Shown here piece by piece: positions 55,717 through 64,000 of a stretch of 64,000 bases of DNA (its first letter is position 1; every line of letters begins with the position of its first letter). The position numbers and the translations under genes are program-made. Source of the DNA: Rhizobium rhizogenes. Lineage in GTDB: Bacteria; Pseudomonadota; Alphaproteobacteria; Rhizobiales; Rhizobiaceae. Under the pieces are notes generated by a model that saw nothing but the letters and a program-made list of their open reading frames with translations, searched no databases and was not told the origin of the DNA. The stretch spans positions 1,430,001 to 1,494,000 of the forward strand of contig NZ_CP019702.2 in NCBI RefSeq assembly GCF_002005205.3. The letters are read 5' to 3'.

Positions 55717-56895
55717 ATGACAGATATCGTGAAGCCGGACGTCCGTCCGGGCAATACGCATTTTTCCTCTGGTCCCTGCTCGAAGCGTCCCGGATGGTCG
55801 CTGGAAGCTCTCTCCGATGCGCCGCTCGGTCGCTCGCATCGCGCCAAGGTTGGCAAAGCCAAGCTGAAGCAGGCCATCGATCTCACCCGTGAAATTCTTG
55901 CTGTTCCTGCCGATTATCGCATCGGCATCGTTCCCGCATCCGACACCGGTGCCGTTGAAATGGCGCTCTGGTCGCTGCTCGGTGAACGCGGCGTCGACAT
56001 GCTCGCCTGGGAAAGCTTCGGCGCTGGCTGGGTCACCGACGTCGTCAAGCAGCTGAAGCTGAAGGACGTCCGCAAGTTCGAGGCTGATTACGGCCTGCTG
56101 CCGAACCTTGCCGAAGTCGATTTCGACCGTGACGTGGTCTTCACCTGGAACGGTACGACCTCTGGCGTTCGCGTTCCCAATGCCGATTTCATCCCTGCCG
56201 ACCGCAAGGGCCTGACCATCTGCGACGCCACCTCGTCGGCCTTCGCACAGGATATGGACTTTACGAAACTCGACGTCGTCACCTTCTCCTGGCAGAAGGT
56301 TCTGGGCGGCGAGGGCGGCCATGGCGTCATCATTCTGTCGCCGCGCGCTGTCGAGCGTCTCTTGAGCTACGCGCCGGCATGGCCGCTGCCGAAAATCTTC
56401 CGCATGGTCTCCGGCGGCAAGCTGATCGAAGGCATCTTCACCGGCGAAACCATCAACACGCCGTCCATGCTCTGCGTTGAAGATTATATCGATGCGCTGC
56501 TGTGGGCGAAGAACCTCGGTGGCCTCAAGGCGCTGATCGGCCGTGCCGATGCCAATGCCAAGGTTATCTACGACTTCATCGAGAAGAATGACTGGATCGC
56601 CAACCTGGCCGTCAAGCCGGAAACCCGCTCCAACACCTCCGTCTGCCTGAAGATCGTCGATCCCGAAGTGCAGGCGCTGGATGCCGCCGCACAGGCCGAT
56701 TTCGCCAAGGGCGTCGTCGCCCTGCTCGAAAAGGAAAATGTCGCCCTCGATATCGGCGCCTACCGTGACGCACCGTCCGGTCTGCGTATCTGGGCCGGCG
56801 CCACCATCGAGACGGCGGACATGGAAGCCGTCATGCCCTGGCTTGCCTGGGCCTACCAGACGCAGAAGGCAGCACTTTCCAAGGCTGCCGCCTGA
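55717..56895 (+). CDS. serC: Phosphoserine aminotransferase
   Basis: Transfers an amino group from glutamate to 3-phosphohydroxypyruvate in serine synthesis. The 392-residue PLP enzyme has the family type used in alphaproteobacteria: [52 protein letters not shown] and the lysine [18 protein letters not shown]. It is upstream of serA by 82 bases, together with which it forms an operon, behind the serC leader. Confidence 0.95.
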   Translation: MTDIVKPDVRPGNTHFSSGPCSKRPGWSLEALSDAPLGRSHRAKVGKAKLKQAIDLTREILAVPADYRIGIVPASDTGAVEMALWSLLGERGVDMLAWESFGAGWVTDVVKQLKLKDVRKFEADYGLLPNLAEVDFDRDVVFTWNGTTSGVRVPNADFIPADRKGLTICDATSSAFAQDMDFTKLDVVTFSWQKVLGGEGGHGVIILSPRAVERLLSYAPAWPLPKIFRMVSGGKLIEGIFTGETINTPSMLCVEDYIDALLWAKNLGGLKALIGRADANAKVIYDFIEKNDWIANLAVKPETRSNTSVCLKIVDPEVQALDAAAQADFAKGVVALLEKENVALDIGAYRDAPSGLRIWAGATIETADMEAVMPWLAWAYQTQKAALSKAAA

Positions 56896-56904
56896 TTTTG
56901 ATAC

Positions 56905-56928
56905 CGGCCCTGCGCTGATGCAGGGCCG
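56905..56928 (+). promoter_or_regulatory. serC-serA intergenic hairpin
   Basis: CGGCCCTGC (56905-56913) pairs with GCAGGGCCG (56920-56928), loop GCTGAT, no T-run. It may stabilise serC mRNA or modulate serA expression. Confidence 0.5.
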
Positions 56929-56977
56929 TATATTCCCCGCTTTCAAAACTGCACCGCTTTCAAGGAGCCCGTGAACC

Positions 56978-58573
56978 ATGGCACCTCGCGTACTCGTATC
57001 CGACGAACTGTCGGAAACCGCCGTCCAGATCTTCCGCGATCGTGGCGTCGAAGTCGATTTCCAGCCGAAGCTCGGCAAGGACAAGGACAAGCTTGCCGAA
57101 ATCATCGGTAACTACGATGGTCTTGCCATCCGTTCCGCCACCAAGGCGACCGAAAAGCTGATCGAGGCTGCGACCAACCTCAAGGTCATCGGCCGCGCCG
57201 GCATCGGCGTCGACAATGTCGATATTCCGGCCGCCTCGCGCCGCGGTATCATCGTCATGAACACGCCCTTCGGCAACTCCATCACGACAGCCGAACATGC
57301 GATTGCGCTGATGTTCGCCGTTGCGCGCCAGCTTCCTGCCGCCGACAGCTCCACGCAGGCCGGCAAGTGGGAAAAGTCGAAATTCATGGGTGTCGAGATC
57401 ACGGGCAAGACGCTTGGCGTTATCGGCGCCGGCAATATCGGCTCCATCGTCTGCTCGCGCGCACTCGGCCTCAAGATGCATGTTCTGGCCTATGATCCCT
57501 TCCTGTCGCCCGAGCGTGCGCAGGAAATGGGCGTGACCAAGGTTGAACTGGACGAGTTGCTGGCGCAGGCGGATTTCATCACCCTGCACGTGCCGATGAC
57601 CGACAAGACGCGCGGCATCCTCAATGCCGAAAACCTGGCCAAGACCAAGAAGGGCGTGCGTATCGTCAACTGCGCCCGCGGCGGTCTGGTGGATGAAGCG
57701 GCCCTTGCCGAAGCCATCAAGTCCGGCCACGTTGCCGGTGCCGGCTTTGACGTGTTCGAAGTCGAGCCTGCCACCGAAAGCCCGCTTTTCGGCCTGCCGA
57801 ACGTCGTCTGCACACCGCATCTCGGTGCTTCGACCACGGAAGCACAGGAAAACGTCGCCCTTCAGGTTGCCGAGCAGATGTCGGACTACCTCGTCAAGGG
57901 TGCGGTTTCCAACGCCATCAACATGCCGTCGATCACGGCTGAGGAAGCACCGCGCCTGAAGCCGTTCATCCGTCTGGCGGATGTTCTCGGCTCCTTCGTC
58001 GGTCAGGTGCAGGAAAGCGCCACCAAGGAAATCGAAATCCTTTATGATGGCGCAACCGCCAGCATGAACACGAAGGCGTTGACCAGCGCCCTGCTGGCCG
58101 GCCTTATCCGCAGCCAGGTTGCGGATGTGAACATGGTTTCCGCCCCGGTCATGATCAAGGAAAAGGGCATCATCCTTTCCGAAGTCAAGCGCGACAAGAC
58201 CGGCGTTTACGACGGCTACATCAAGCTCACGGTCAAGACGGAAAACCAGATCCGCTCGGTCGCCGGCACGGTGTTCTCGGATGGCAAGCCGCGCTTTATC
58301 CAGATCAAGAACATCAACATGGATGCCGATGTCGGATCGCACATGATCTACATCACCAATACCGACGTTCCCGGCATGATCGGCTTCATGGGCACCACGC
58401 TCGGCGAAGCGGGCGTCAACATCGCCAACTTCCAGCTCGGCCGTGAAAAGGAAGGCGGCGACGCCATCGCGCTTCTTTATGTGGATGGTCCGGTTTCCGA
58501 AAACGTGCTGGACAAGCTGCGCGCCAACCCGGCAATCCGCCAGGTCAAGCCGCTGACCTTCAACGTCGACTGA
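56978..58573 (+). CDS. serA: D-3-phosphoglycerate dehydrogenase
   Basis: Oxidises 3-phosphoglycerate, first step of serine synthesis. The 531-residue long form has a D-hydroxyacid dehydrogenase core: GRAGIGVDNVDIPAASRRGI, KTLGVIGAGNIGSIVCSRAL (NAD-binding, near 150), VNCARGGLVDEAALAEAI and catalytic CTPHLGASTTEAQENVALQV. Beyond residue 315 come an allosteric substrate-binding domain and a C-terminal ACT domain (SHMIYITNTDVPGMIGFMGT) expected to sense serine. Followed by a strong terminator. Confidence 0.97.
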   Translation: MAPRVLVSDELSETAVQIFRDRGVEVDFQPKLGKDKDKLAEIIGNYDGLAIRSATKATEKLIEAATNLKVIGRAGIGVDNVDIPAASRRGIIVMNTPFGNSITTAEHAIALMFAVARQLPAADSSTQAGKWEKSKFMGVEITGKTLGVIGAGNIGSIVCSRALGLKMHVLAYDPFLSPERAQEMGVTKVELDELLAQADFITLHVPMTDKTRGILNAENLAKTKKGVRIVNCARGGLVDEAALAEAIKSGHVAGAGFDVFEVEPATESPLFGLPNVVCTPHLGASTTEAQENVALQVAEQMSDYLVKGAVSNAINMPSITAEEAPRLKPFIRLADVLGSFVGQVQESATKEIEILYDGATASMNTKALTSALLAGLIRSQVADVNMVSAPVMIKEKGIILSEVKRDKTGVYDGYIKLTVKTENQIRSVAGTVFSDGKPRFIQIKNINMDADVGSHMIYITNTDVPGMIGFMGTTLGEAGVNIANFQLGREKEGGDAIALLYVDGPVSENVLDKLRANPAIRQVKPLTFNVD

Positions 58574-58602
58574 TCTTATCGTTCCTCCCAAGGGGACAAT
58601 AA

Positions 58603-58640
58603 GGCCCGGTGCAGGGGAGACCCTGCGCCGGGTTTTCGTT
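58603..58640 (+). terminator. Intrinsic terminator of serA
   Basis: CCCGGTGCAGGG (58605-58616) pairs with CCCTGCGCCGGG (58621-58632), GAGA loop, T-rich tail. Confidence 0.85.
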
Positions 58641-58797
58641 TTTCCAGCCACCGGTTTTGCCGCAATGCTCGCCAGGCTCGCGTTTTGGTTGCATATCACA
58701 AAAAATTTAAGGCAGGTGCTCTAAAAATGATGATCATGAGTTGCTATATCGCCTGCTGACATGCCGCTCATGGGAGGGCGGCCAACAGGAGATAACG

Positions 58798-59874
58798 ATG
58801 TTTGCTGCCTTTCGGCGCTTCAAGGGTTTGTTCGCAGTCGCCGCACTTGGTATCGCGGTGTCTTTCGTGGCGGTTGATATGGCAGAGGCACGCCGTGCGA
58901 GCGGTGGCTTCGGCAGCCGCGGCACGCGGACCTATTCCGCTCCGCCTTCGACCAGCACCGCGCCCGGCCAGACCGCGCCGATCAACCGCAGCATGACGCC
59001 GAACACCAATCAGGCAGCGCCTGGCGCAGCCCAGCCGGCCCGTCCGGGCGCACAGGCGCCGCAGCAGAACCGCGGCCTGTTCGGCGGTATGATGGGTGGC
59101 TTGATGGGCGGCCTGTTGATGGGCGGTCTGTTCGGCATGCTCATGGGCGGCGGTTTTGGTGGTATGGCCGGTTTCTTCGGCATGCTGCTGCAGGTGGCGC
59201 TGATCGGCCTTCTGGTCATGCTCGCCATGCGTTTCTTCGCATCGCGCCGTCAGGGCCAGCCCGCTTATGGTGCGGCCGGCGGATCGCAGCGCACGGATCA
59301 CTCCGGTTCGTCCTTTAATGGCGGCTCGCAGGCAGGTGCTTCCGCGTCTTCGTTCAAGATTCCGAAGATCGGCGCACTGGCGGGTGCTGCCGGTGGTGCG
59401 GCGGCGGCCACAGCCGCTGCGGCGAAGCCGGCTCCTCATGCCAATGCCATGTCGGAAGGTGATGAAATCGGTATCACCCAGGGTGACCTCGAAATCTTCC
59501 AGAAAATGCTGGAGGACGTGCAGGCTGCTTATGCTGCCGAGGATTATGGCACGTTGCGCAAGCTGACGACGCCGGAAGCCATGTCCTATCTGGCCGAGGA
59601 ACTGAGCGACAACGCCACGAGCGGTGTGAAGAACGACGTGCGCGACGTGACGCTGCTGCAGGGCGATGTCGCGGAAGCCTGGCACGAAGAGGGGCAGGAT
59701 TACGCAACGGTGGCAATGCGCTACTCCGCCATCGACGTGATGCGTGACCGTACCTCCGGCAAGGTGATCGAGGGTGACGAACAGCATCCGTCCGAAGCGG
59801 TGGAAATGTGGACCTTCGTGCGCCGCCCCGGCAATGACAACTGGCAGGTGGCCGCCATTCAGGCCGCGGCCTGA
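58798..59874 (+). CDS. Tim44-like domain protein
   Basis: A 358-residue protein. Residues 8-30 are a signal-like membrane segment; a Pro/Ala/Gly-rich low-complexity stretch follows; residues about 95-135 are a Gly/Met-rich repeat (GGMMGGLMGGLLMGGLFG) leading into a second helix GMLLQVALIGLLVMLAM; the C-terminal 140 residues are a Tim44-like domain (GDLEIFQKMLEDVQAAYAAE, WTFVRRPGNDNWQVAAIQ). In bacteria the family is uncharacterised; mitochondrial Tim44 tethers a chaperone. The upstream ATGs (from 58741) lack a ribosome site. Confidence 0.85.
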   Translation: MFAAFRRFKGLFAVAALGIAVSFVAVDMAEARRASGGFGSRGTRTYSAPPSTSTAPGQTAPINRSMTPNTNQAAPGAAQPARPGAQAPQQNRGLFGGMMGGLMGGLLMGGLFGMLMGGGFGGMAGFFGMLLQVALIGLLVMLAMRFFASRRQGQPAYGAAGGSQRTDHSGSSFNGGSQAGASASSFKIPKIGALAGAAGGAAAATAAAAKPAPHANAMSEGDEIGITQGDLEIFQKMLEDVQAAYAAEDYGTLRKLTTPEAMSYLAEELSDNATSGVKNDVRDVTLLQGDVAEAWHEEGQDYATVAMRYSAIDVMRDRTSGKVIEGDEQHPSEAVEMWTFVRRPGNDNWQVAAIQAAA

Positions 59875-59905
59875 GACAACCGGACTGACCTTTATTGACG
59901 AAATG

Positions 59906-59938
59906 GCCCGGAGGTTTGATGACCTCCGGGCTTTCGTT
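59906..59938 (+). terminator. Intrinsic terminator of the Tim44-like gene
   Basis: GCCCGGAGGT (59906-59915) pairs with ACCTCCGGGC (59922-59931), loop TTGATG, then TTTCGTTTG. Confidence 0.82.
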
Positions 59939-60330
59939 TGTCAGCGCGGTTCGGTCATGGGTAAATGAAAGCGGATCAGCGGTGAAAAAAACGACTGATA
60001 AATCTAACGGGTGATATCTCCCGCCTCGAAAGATGATGATCCGTGCTTCGCCCTGCCATGCAGGGGTTTGCGCTCTTTTACGGGAGGTATCCCGTCGGCG
60101 CATGGCTCGGATACTCCACCGAATTGCCTTTTTTCATTCATCCGACATTCAGTCCCGACGTCCTAACCACGGGGTATACACGTCAATGTGACTTTTCGCG
60201 CCGGTTCTAAACCGCTTTGGAAAGGGAACCTCAGGCGCAAAACAGCGTTGACAATCCAATCCCCGGCCCCTCCCAAGCCGGGCTGGGTGGCCGGGCAATG
60301 CAGGCCCTGCGAGAACGGAGAGCTATCGAG
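59939..60330 (+). other. 392-bp intergenic region before the OpgC-like gene
   Basis: No gene found. Two hairpins stand out: CCCTGC-CAT-GCAGGG near 60050-60065, and TCGG/CCGA closed by GGC/GCC (60104-60128) running into T6, which looks like an intrinsic terminator about 200 bases before the next start. A short RNA ending at about 60134 is possible, but no convincing promoter is visible. Confidence 0.4.
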
Positions 60331-61521
60331 ATGAAACGCTTTGACCTGATCGACGGGATGCGTGGTTACTTCCTCGTTTTCATGCTGATCAACCATCTGG
60401 TGTTTGCCGGCGGCTTCTGGCTGGTGGAGATCAATCACCGGCAGTTTGCCTTTGTCGAGGACGCGCAGGGCTTCGTGTTCCTGTCCGGCCTGCTGATCGG
60501 CATGGTCTATGCGCGCAAGATGATGAAATACGGCTATGATGCCGGCAAGCAGATGATCTGGAACCGGGCAATGGAGCTTTATCGCTATGCGATGGGTCTT
60601 GTCATTGCCGTGCTGTTCTTCCGCATGGTCATCCCGCATGCACCCTATATCTGGTACAACTGGCTGGGCATGACGTCGTTTGACGATCCCCTGCGTCTTG
60701 CCGCCATTGCGGCCTTCCTGTTCCAGCCGACTTTCATGGATATTCTGCCGCAATATATCGTCTACATGATCTTTGCGCCGGTGCTGGTGAAGCTCTGCCT
60801 GGATGGCAAGTGGGCCTATGTCATGGCTGGCTCCCTGCTGGTCTGGATGGCGGGCCAGCTTGGCCTGCAGCAGATCGTGACAGTCCCGCTCAACGAACTC
60901 GTCAAGGGTGCGGACGAGCAGGGTATCCGTGTCAGCTTCAACCTGCTCGGCTGGCAGCTGGTGTTCTATTCCGCGCTGGTGATGGGCGCGATGACGGCGC
61001 AGAACCGCATTCCGTGGAAGGCGATCTTCTCGCCTGAGCATACCTGGCTGCCCAAGGCGGCGCTCGTCATCTGCCTGTTCTTCATGCCGCTGCGCATCGC
61101 CACCGCCTGGGGCCTGATGCCGGAATTCATGATGGGCAAATTCTCCACCATGGAAATCCGCGCCGATTTCGGCCCGGTCTATCTCATCAACTTCCTCGCC
61201 GTCGGCGTTGGCCTGACATGGCTGGTGATAGCGGGCCCGAAGCACCACCGTCCGCTCGTGCGCTCCATTGCCGAAGGCGTCATCTGGGTGCTGTCGCTGA
61301 AGTTCCTGCAATTGCTCGGCCGCCATTCGCTGCAGGTCTATGTCTGGCACGTGGCGATCGTTTATGGCGTCTATTATCTGGATGGCCGCACGGCGGAACT
61401 GTCGCAGCTCAACAAGACGCTGATTGCCTTCACCGCTATCGGACTGCTGGCCCTGCCAGCCCTGTGGCGGGAGCGCGACAGGTGGTTCGGCAGCAGCGGC
61501 CAGAAGACGGCCGGCGCCTGA
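60331..61521 (+). CDS. opgC: OpgC-family membrane acyltransferase
   Basis: A 396-residue membrane protein with about ten helices, MKRFDLIDGMRGYFLVFMLI then INHLVFAGGF, a DGxRG-type acyltransferase opening with the catalytic-site histidine. The OpgC family succinylates osmoregulated periplasmic glucans; here assignment rests on overall architecture, so the acyl group and acceptor are inferred. Start at 60331 is chosen by the DLIDGMRG opening; a longer frame from 60217 runs through the leader. No opgG/opgH genes are nearby. Confidence 0.82.
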   Translation: MKRFDLIDGMRGYFLVFMLINHLVFAGGFWLVEINHRQFAFVEDAQGFVFLSGLLIGMVYARKMMKYGYDAGKQMIWNRAMELYRYAMGLVIAVLFFRMVIPHAPYIWYNWLGMTSFDDPLRLAAIAAFLFQPTFMDILPQYIVYMIFAPVLVKLCLDGKWAYVMAGSLLVWMAGQLGLQQIVTVPLNELVKGADEQGIRVSFNLLGWQLVFYSALVMGAMTAQNRIPWKAIFSPEHTWLPKAALVICLFFMPLRIATAWGLMPEFMMGKFSTMEIRADFGPVYLINFLAVGVGLTWLVIAGPKHHRPLVRSIAEGVIWVLSLKFLQLLGRHSLQVYVWHVAIVYGVYYLDGRTAELSQLNKTLIAFTAIGLLALPALWRERDRWFGSSGQKTAGA

Positions 61522-61727
61522 CGGCCGGTCCTAGCCCGAATCTGGCGGCTTTGCGGGGCGGTTTTCCGCCCCGTACTTGCGTGCGCGGCCATTCCTTTCT
61601 ATATGCAGCCCTTAAATCCGCAGGATAGTGAGCCAGAACAGTCCGATTTTCGGCTGATGCCCGCGTTGCGGATGACCGACAGGCGGCGGGGCCTTTACCC
61701 CCGTTATGACTGACGATGGGAAAAAAC

Positions 61728-62924
61728 GTGAATACGCTCGATTTTGACAAGAGGCCGGAAGATACCCGGATCGTTGTCGCCATGTCCGGTGGCGTCGATT
61801 CTTCCGTGGTGGCCGGCATCCTCAAGCGCGAGGGCTATGATGTCCTCGGCATTACGCTCCAGCTTTACGACCACGGCGCTGCCGTGCACCGCGCCGGCTC
61901 CTGTTGCGCGGGGCAGGATATCGACGATGCGCGCAGGGTCTGCGAAACGCTCGGTATTCCCCACTACGTGCTGGATTATGAAGCGCGATTCCGTGAAACC
62001 GTCATCAATCCCTTTGCCGAAGCCTATGCGATGGGCGAAACGCCGATCCCCTGCGTGGCCTGCAACCAGACGGTAAAATTCGCCGATCTGCTTGCCACCG
62101 CGCAGGAACTGGGCGCCGATGCGCTGGCGACCGGCCATTACATCCGCTCGCGCCCCAATCCCGTTTCCGGCCAGCCGGGGCGGCGTGCGCTTTATCGGCC
62201 GATTGACAGCGACCGTGACCAGAGCTGGTTCCTGTTTGCAACCACGCAGGAACAGATCGACTATCTGCGCTTTCCGCTTGGCGGCCTCTCCAAGGCCGAA
62301 ACGCGGGCGCTGGCGGAAGATATGGGGCTTGTCGTGGCCAAAAAGGCCGACAGTCAGGACATCTGTTTCGTACCGCAGGGCAAATATACCGATATCATCA
62401 ACAAGCTGAAGCCGAATGCGGCTCTGGCGGGCGATATCGTGCATCTCGACGGGCGCGTGCTCGGCCGCCACGATGGCATCGTGCATTATACGATCGGCCA
62501 GCGCCGCGGTATTGGCGTTGCGACGGGCGAGCCGCTTTACGTGGTGCACCTCGATGCACGCGGACGCCGGGTCATTGTCGGCCCGCGCGAGGCGCTGGAA
62601 ACTCGCCGGGTCTATCTTCGTGACATGAACTGGCTGGGCGATGGCGAACTGGCGACTGACGCCGGCAAGGGCTTTGCCTGCTTTGCCAAGGTGCGCTCCA
62701 CACGCCCGCCGACGGAAGCGATGCTGCATGCCGACGAAAACGGCATCTATGTCGATCTGATGACCGGCGAGGCCGGTGTTGCTCCCGGCCAGGCCTGCGT
62801 GCTCTATTCCGCACCTGGTGCTGACGCCCGCGTCTGGGGCGGTGGCTTCATTGAACGTTCGGAACGTTCGGCGGAAGCGGAAGCTTCTCTCAAGGCGCTT
62901 CTGGAAAAGCCGGTCGCAGCCTGA
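61728..62924 (+). CDS. mnmA: tRNA-specific 2-thiouridylase MnmA
   Basis: Adds sulfur to U34 of tRNA-Lys, -Glu and -Gln. The 398-residue protein has the PP-loop [20 protein letters not shown], the first catalytic cysteine in [16 protein letters not shown] (near residue 110), and the second in [16 protein letters not shown] (near 210), then a beta-barrel domain [17 protein letters not shown]. The GTG at 61728 has a GGGA site 6 bases before; the ATG at 61716 has none. Confidence 0.95.
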   Translation: MNTLDFDKRPEDTRIVVAMSGGVDSSVVAGILKREGYDVLGITLQLYDHGAAVHRAGSCCAGQDIDDARRVCETLGIPHYVLDYEARFRETVINPFAEAYAMGETPIPCVACNQTVKFADLLATAQELGADALATGHYIRSRPNPVSGQPGRRALYRPIDSDRDQSWFLFATTQEQIDYLRFPLGGLSKAETRALAEDMGLVVAKKADSQDICFVPQGKYTDIINKLKPNAALAGDIVHLDGRVLGRHDGIVHYTIGQRRGIGVATGEPLYVVHLDARGRRVIVGPREALETRRVYLRDMNWLGDGELATDAGKGFACFAKVRSTRPPTEAMLHADENGIYVDLMTGEAGVAPGQACVLYSAPGADARVWGGGFIERSERSAEAEASLKALLEKPVAA

Positions 62925-62952
62925 ACCACGCAGGTTTCGCCGCCGGATCATG

Positions 62953-62983
62953 GAGATTTCAGGTCCGATCGACCTGAAATCTC
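62953..62983 (+). terminator. Hairpin after mnmA
   Basis: GAGATTTCAGGTC (62953-62965) pairs perfectly with GACCTGAAATCTC (62971-62983), loop CGATC, 28 bases past the stop. There is no T-run, so termination may be factor-dependent, or the element may protect the 3' end. Confidence 0.45.
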
Positions 62984-63090
62984 AAACGCGCTCTCAATGA
63001 AAGAATGCAGGTGGGATTTCACACGAAAACCGCTCGCACGCCTTGTTATCCCCGCTCTCGTGGAAAGCGAATTTTTTGCGCATCTTGCGC

Positions 63091-63119
63091 TTGACACTTT
63101 GGGGAGCGGCACCTTATAA
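63091..63119 (+). promoter_or_regulatory. Strong sigma70-type promoter of tRNA-Met
   Basis: TTGACA (63091-63096), 17-base spacer, TTATAA (63114-63119); this is the best consensus promoter in the window. Start of transcription is expected near 63126, about 45 bases before the tRNA. Confidence 0.75.
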
Positions 63120-63171
63120 GCCGCACATCCTGATGGAGCGGCCAGTCACATGACTGTCACGTTTCCCCTGT

Positions 63172-63248
63172 GGCGGGGTAGCTCAGGTGGTTAGAGCAGC
63201 GGAATCATAATCCGCGTGTCGGGGGTTCAAGTCCCTCTCCCGCTACCA
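63172..63248 (+). tRNA. tRNA-Met (CAU)
   Basis: 77 bases including encoded CCA. The cloverleaf is complete: acceptor GGCGGGG with TCCCGCT (two G-U pairs), D arm GCTC/GAGC, anticodon stem GCGGA/TCCGC with loop ATCATAA (anticodon CAT), T arm with TTCAAGT loop. It lacks initiator features, so elongator Met is favoured; tRNA-Ile2 with a lysidine-modified C34 (the tilS substrate) cannot be fully excluded without comparison. Confidence 0.92.
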
Positions 63249-63700
63249 TTTTCATCCAACATATCGAGAAAAACGGCGAGTGCCTGCCCGTGTCTTTGTG
63301 TGTCTGCGAAGGTACGCAAAAGCCTCTCGTGGCATCCCTGCGATTGGCGGTCGCCAAAAAAAGGGAAACCCGCTTACTGCCAAAATGCAGCCAGCGGGTC
63401 TCAACCTCTACCCCCTCCCACAAGGGCGGGTGAACAAAAGCACATTGATTGAATTATGGCAAGATCATGGCGAGCATATTGTTGCCGTGGACGGCTGCCT
63501 TCGCCAATTTAACGGCGAATAGCCGGGCCTGACGGGCTTTCCTGCGTTTCGGATGCCGCGCCGGCAGGAGGCGATGTTCCCAGAACAGCGCATTCCGGCC
63601 TGATTCGAACAGGTGTTTTCAGCCGCATTCGATTGAGGCGTCGGTTTTGGTCGTGGGATGATGTACAGGAGACTGTGTTATTCCACACGGCGTTCGTTGC
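63249..63700. other. 452-bp intergenic region after tRNA-Met
   Basis: No convincing gene; frames overlapping the tRNA or spanning here have no codon bias or ribosome site. A hairpin with ACCCGCT (63368-63374) and AGCGGGT (63393-63399), and A7 at 63356-63362, would terminate transcription running on the minus strand, but no gene for it to serve is visible. Confidence 0.4.
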
Positions 63701-63771
63701 AAAAAATGCCCGCTCAGGGCGGGCAATTCAGAGGGGAACCGAGGTTAGGAGCCTCGCGTCTGAAACGGCCA
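63701..63771 (-). ncRNA. Candidate small RNA downstream of tRNA-Gly
   Basis: On the minus strand, a possible -10 TTATAT (63778-63783) with a poor -35 (TGAAAT, 63801-63806) is followed by about 70 bases that fold as one hairpin and a terminator. The hairpin has outer stem TTCAGA/TCTGAA, inner stem CGAGG/CCTCG and a 7-base loop CTCCTAA able to pair with Shine-Dalgarno sequences. The terminator is TGCCCGC/GCGGGCA (63707-63725) and U6. It may instead be the processed 3' trailer of the tRNA-Gly transcript. Confidence 0.5.
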
Positions 63772-63912
63772 TTCATGATATAAGTTCCGCACGCGCGATA
63801 ATTTCACGTCTGCTCCGCTGCAGGAGCGGTAGTGAGTGACGAAGTTTGCAGACGTGACACGATCCGTCATGAAAGGCGCGTGTCTTATCTGTAAATCTGT
63901 CTCTGGAAAATT

Positions 63913-63987
63913 TGGAGCGGGCGAAGGGATTTGAACCCTCGACCCCAACCTTGGCAAGGTTGTGCTCTACCCCTGAGCTACACCCGC
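63913..63987 (-). tRNA. tRNA-Gly (GCC)
   Basis: 75 bases with encoded CCA. On the minus strand GCGGGTG pairs with the 3' acceptor CGCCCGC; anticodon stem CAACC/GGTTG-type with loop TTGCCAA gives anticodon GCC; T loop TTCAAAT is normal. No adjacent promoter is visible within the window, since the gene starts 13 bases from its right edge. Confidence 0.95.
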
Positions 63988-64000
63988 TCAAATCCACCGG

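Noticed and set aside
55495..58699. Long minus-strand frames opposite serC and serA
   Set aside because: Shadows of strongly conserved biosynthetic genes.
63280..63522. 80-residue frame after tRNA-Met
   Set aside because: No ribosome site, poor codon use and Arg/Pro-rich composition.
63740..63756. Anticodon-arm-like hairpin as a tRNA-Arg(CCU) gene
   Set aside because: No D arm, T arm or acceptor stem around it; only a hairpin within the small RNA candidate.

Overview
The window is ordinary, dense, GC-rich chromosomal DNA (roughly 60 % G+C by eye) from an alphaproteobacterium of the Rhizobiaceae, most likely an Agrobacterium. The pointers are the alphaproteobacterial order zapA - 6S RNA - 5-formyl-THF cyclo-ligase, a serC leader RNA motif ahead of serC-serA, RcdA with CtrA-type TTAA-N7-TTAA sites, several alphaproteobacterial DUF families (DUF1036, DUF1192, DUF1244, DUF2312, DUF4164), and the ruvCAB - ybgC - tolQRAB - pal - cpoB - tilS - ftsH - glmM block. 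From memory, unchecked, this gene order matches the linear chromosome of Agrobacterium fabrum C58. I see no insertion sequence, prophage, CRISPR array or integrated island; about 62 protein genes, 2 tRNAs and 6S RNA are recognisable.

Layout. 0-8 kb: pyruvate kinase with a DUF1036 gene, an N-formylglutamate amidohydrolase-like enzyme, small conserved proteins, a TPR protein, a zinc-free L36, purEK, two divergent DUF465 genes and a TauE/SafE-type permease. 8-17 kb: a ThiE-like protein, a Sel1-repeat protein, an inositol monophosphatase, a MotA/TolQ-like plus OmpA-domain pair, a flavoprotein dehydrogenase meeting an MsbA-type ABC exporter tail to tail, and a zinc-free L31. 17-20 kb: rcdA, a probable small RNA flanked by two perfect CtrA boxes, DUF1192 and an MFS transporter. 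20-28 kb: central carbon genes, all on the minus strand (class I aldolase, pgk, gap, tkt), interrupted by a K+/H+ antiporter and a small lipoprotein. 28-36 kb: DUF4164, zapA, 6S RNA, a CNNM/CBS protein, 5-formyl-THF cyclo-ligase, YmdB phosphoesterase, MBL-fold and PPOX-like proteins, YebC and an LLM flavoprotein. 36-55 kb: a chemoreceptor, then a long plus-strand run of ruvCAB, DUF2945, DinB, two tandem Nudix genes, ybgC, tolQRAB, pal, cpoB, tilS, ftsH and glmM. 54.5-64 kb: an outer-membrane beta-barrel behind a CtrA box, serC-serA, a Tim44-like protein, an OpgC-like acyltransferase, mnmA, tRNA-Met(CAU), a candidate small RNA and tRNA-Gly(GCC).

How the genes work together. The aldolase, pgk, gap, tkt and pyk genes supply lower glycolysis/gluconeogenesis and the pentose phosphate link; serA and serC drain 3-phosphoglycerate to serine. 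tolQRAB-pal-cpoB-ybgC form the trans-envelope constriction system, with zapA and glmM also serving division and wall synthesis. The most interesting layer is regulatory: perfect CtrA boxes next to rcdA (whose product family promotes CtrA proteolysis), one at a possible small RNA beside it and one at an outer-membrane protein gene. A second short RNA candidate with an anti-Shine-Dalgarno-like loop lies downstream of tRNA-Gly. No promoter, RNA or operator prediction here has been tested by computation.
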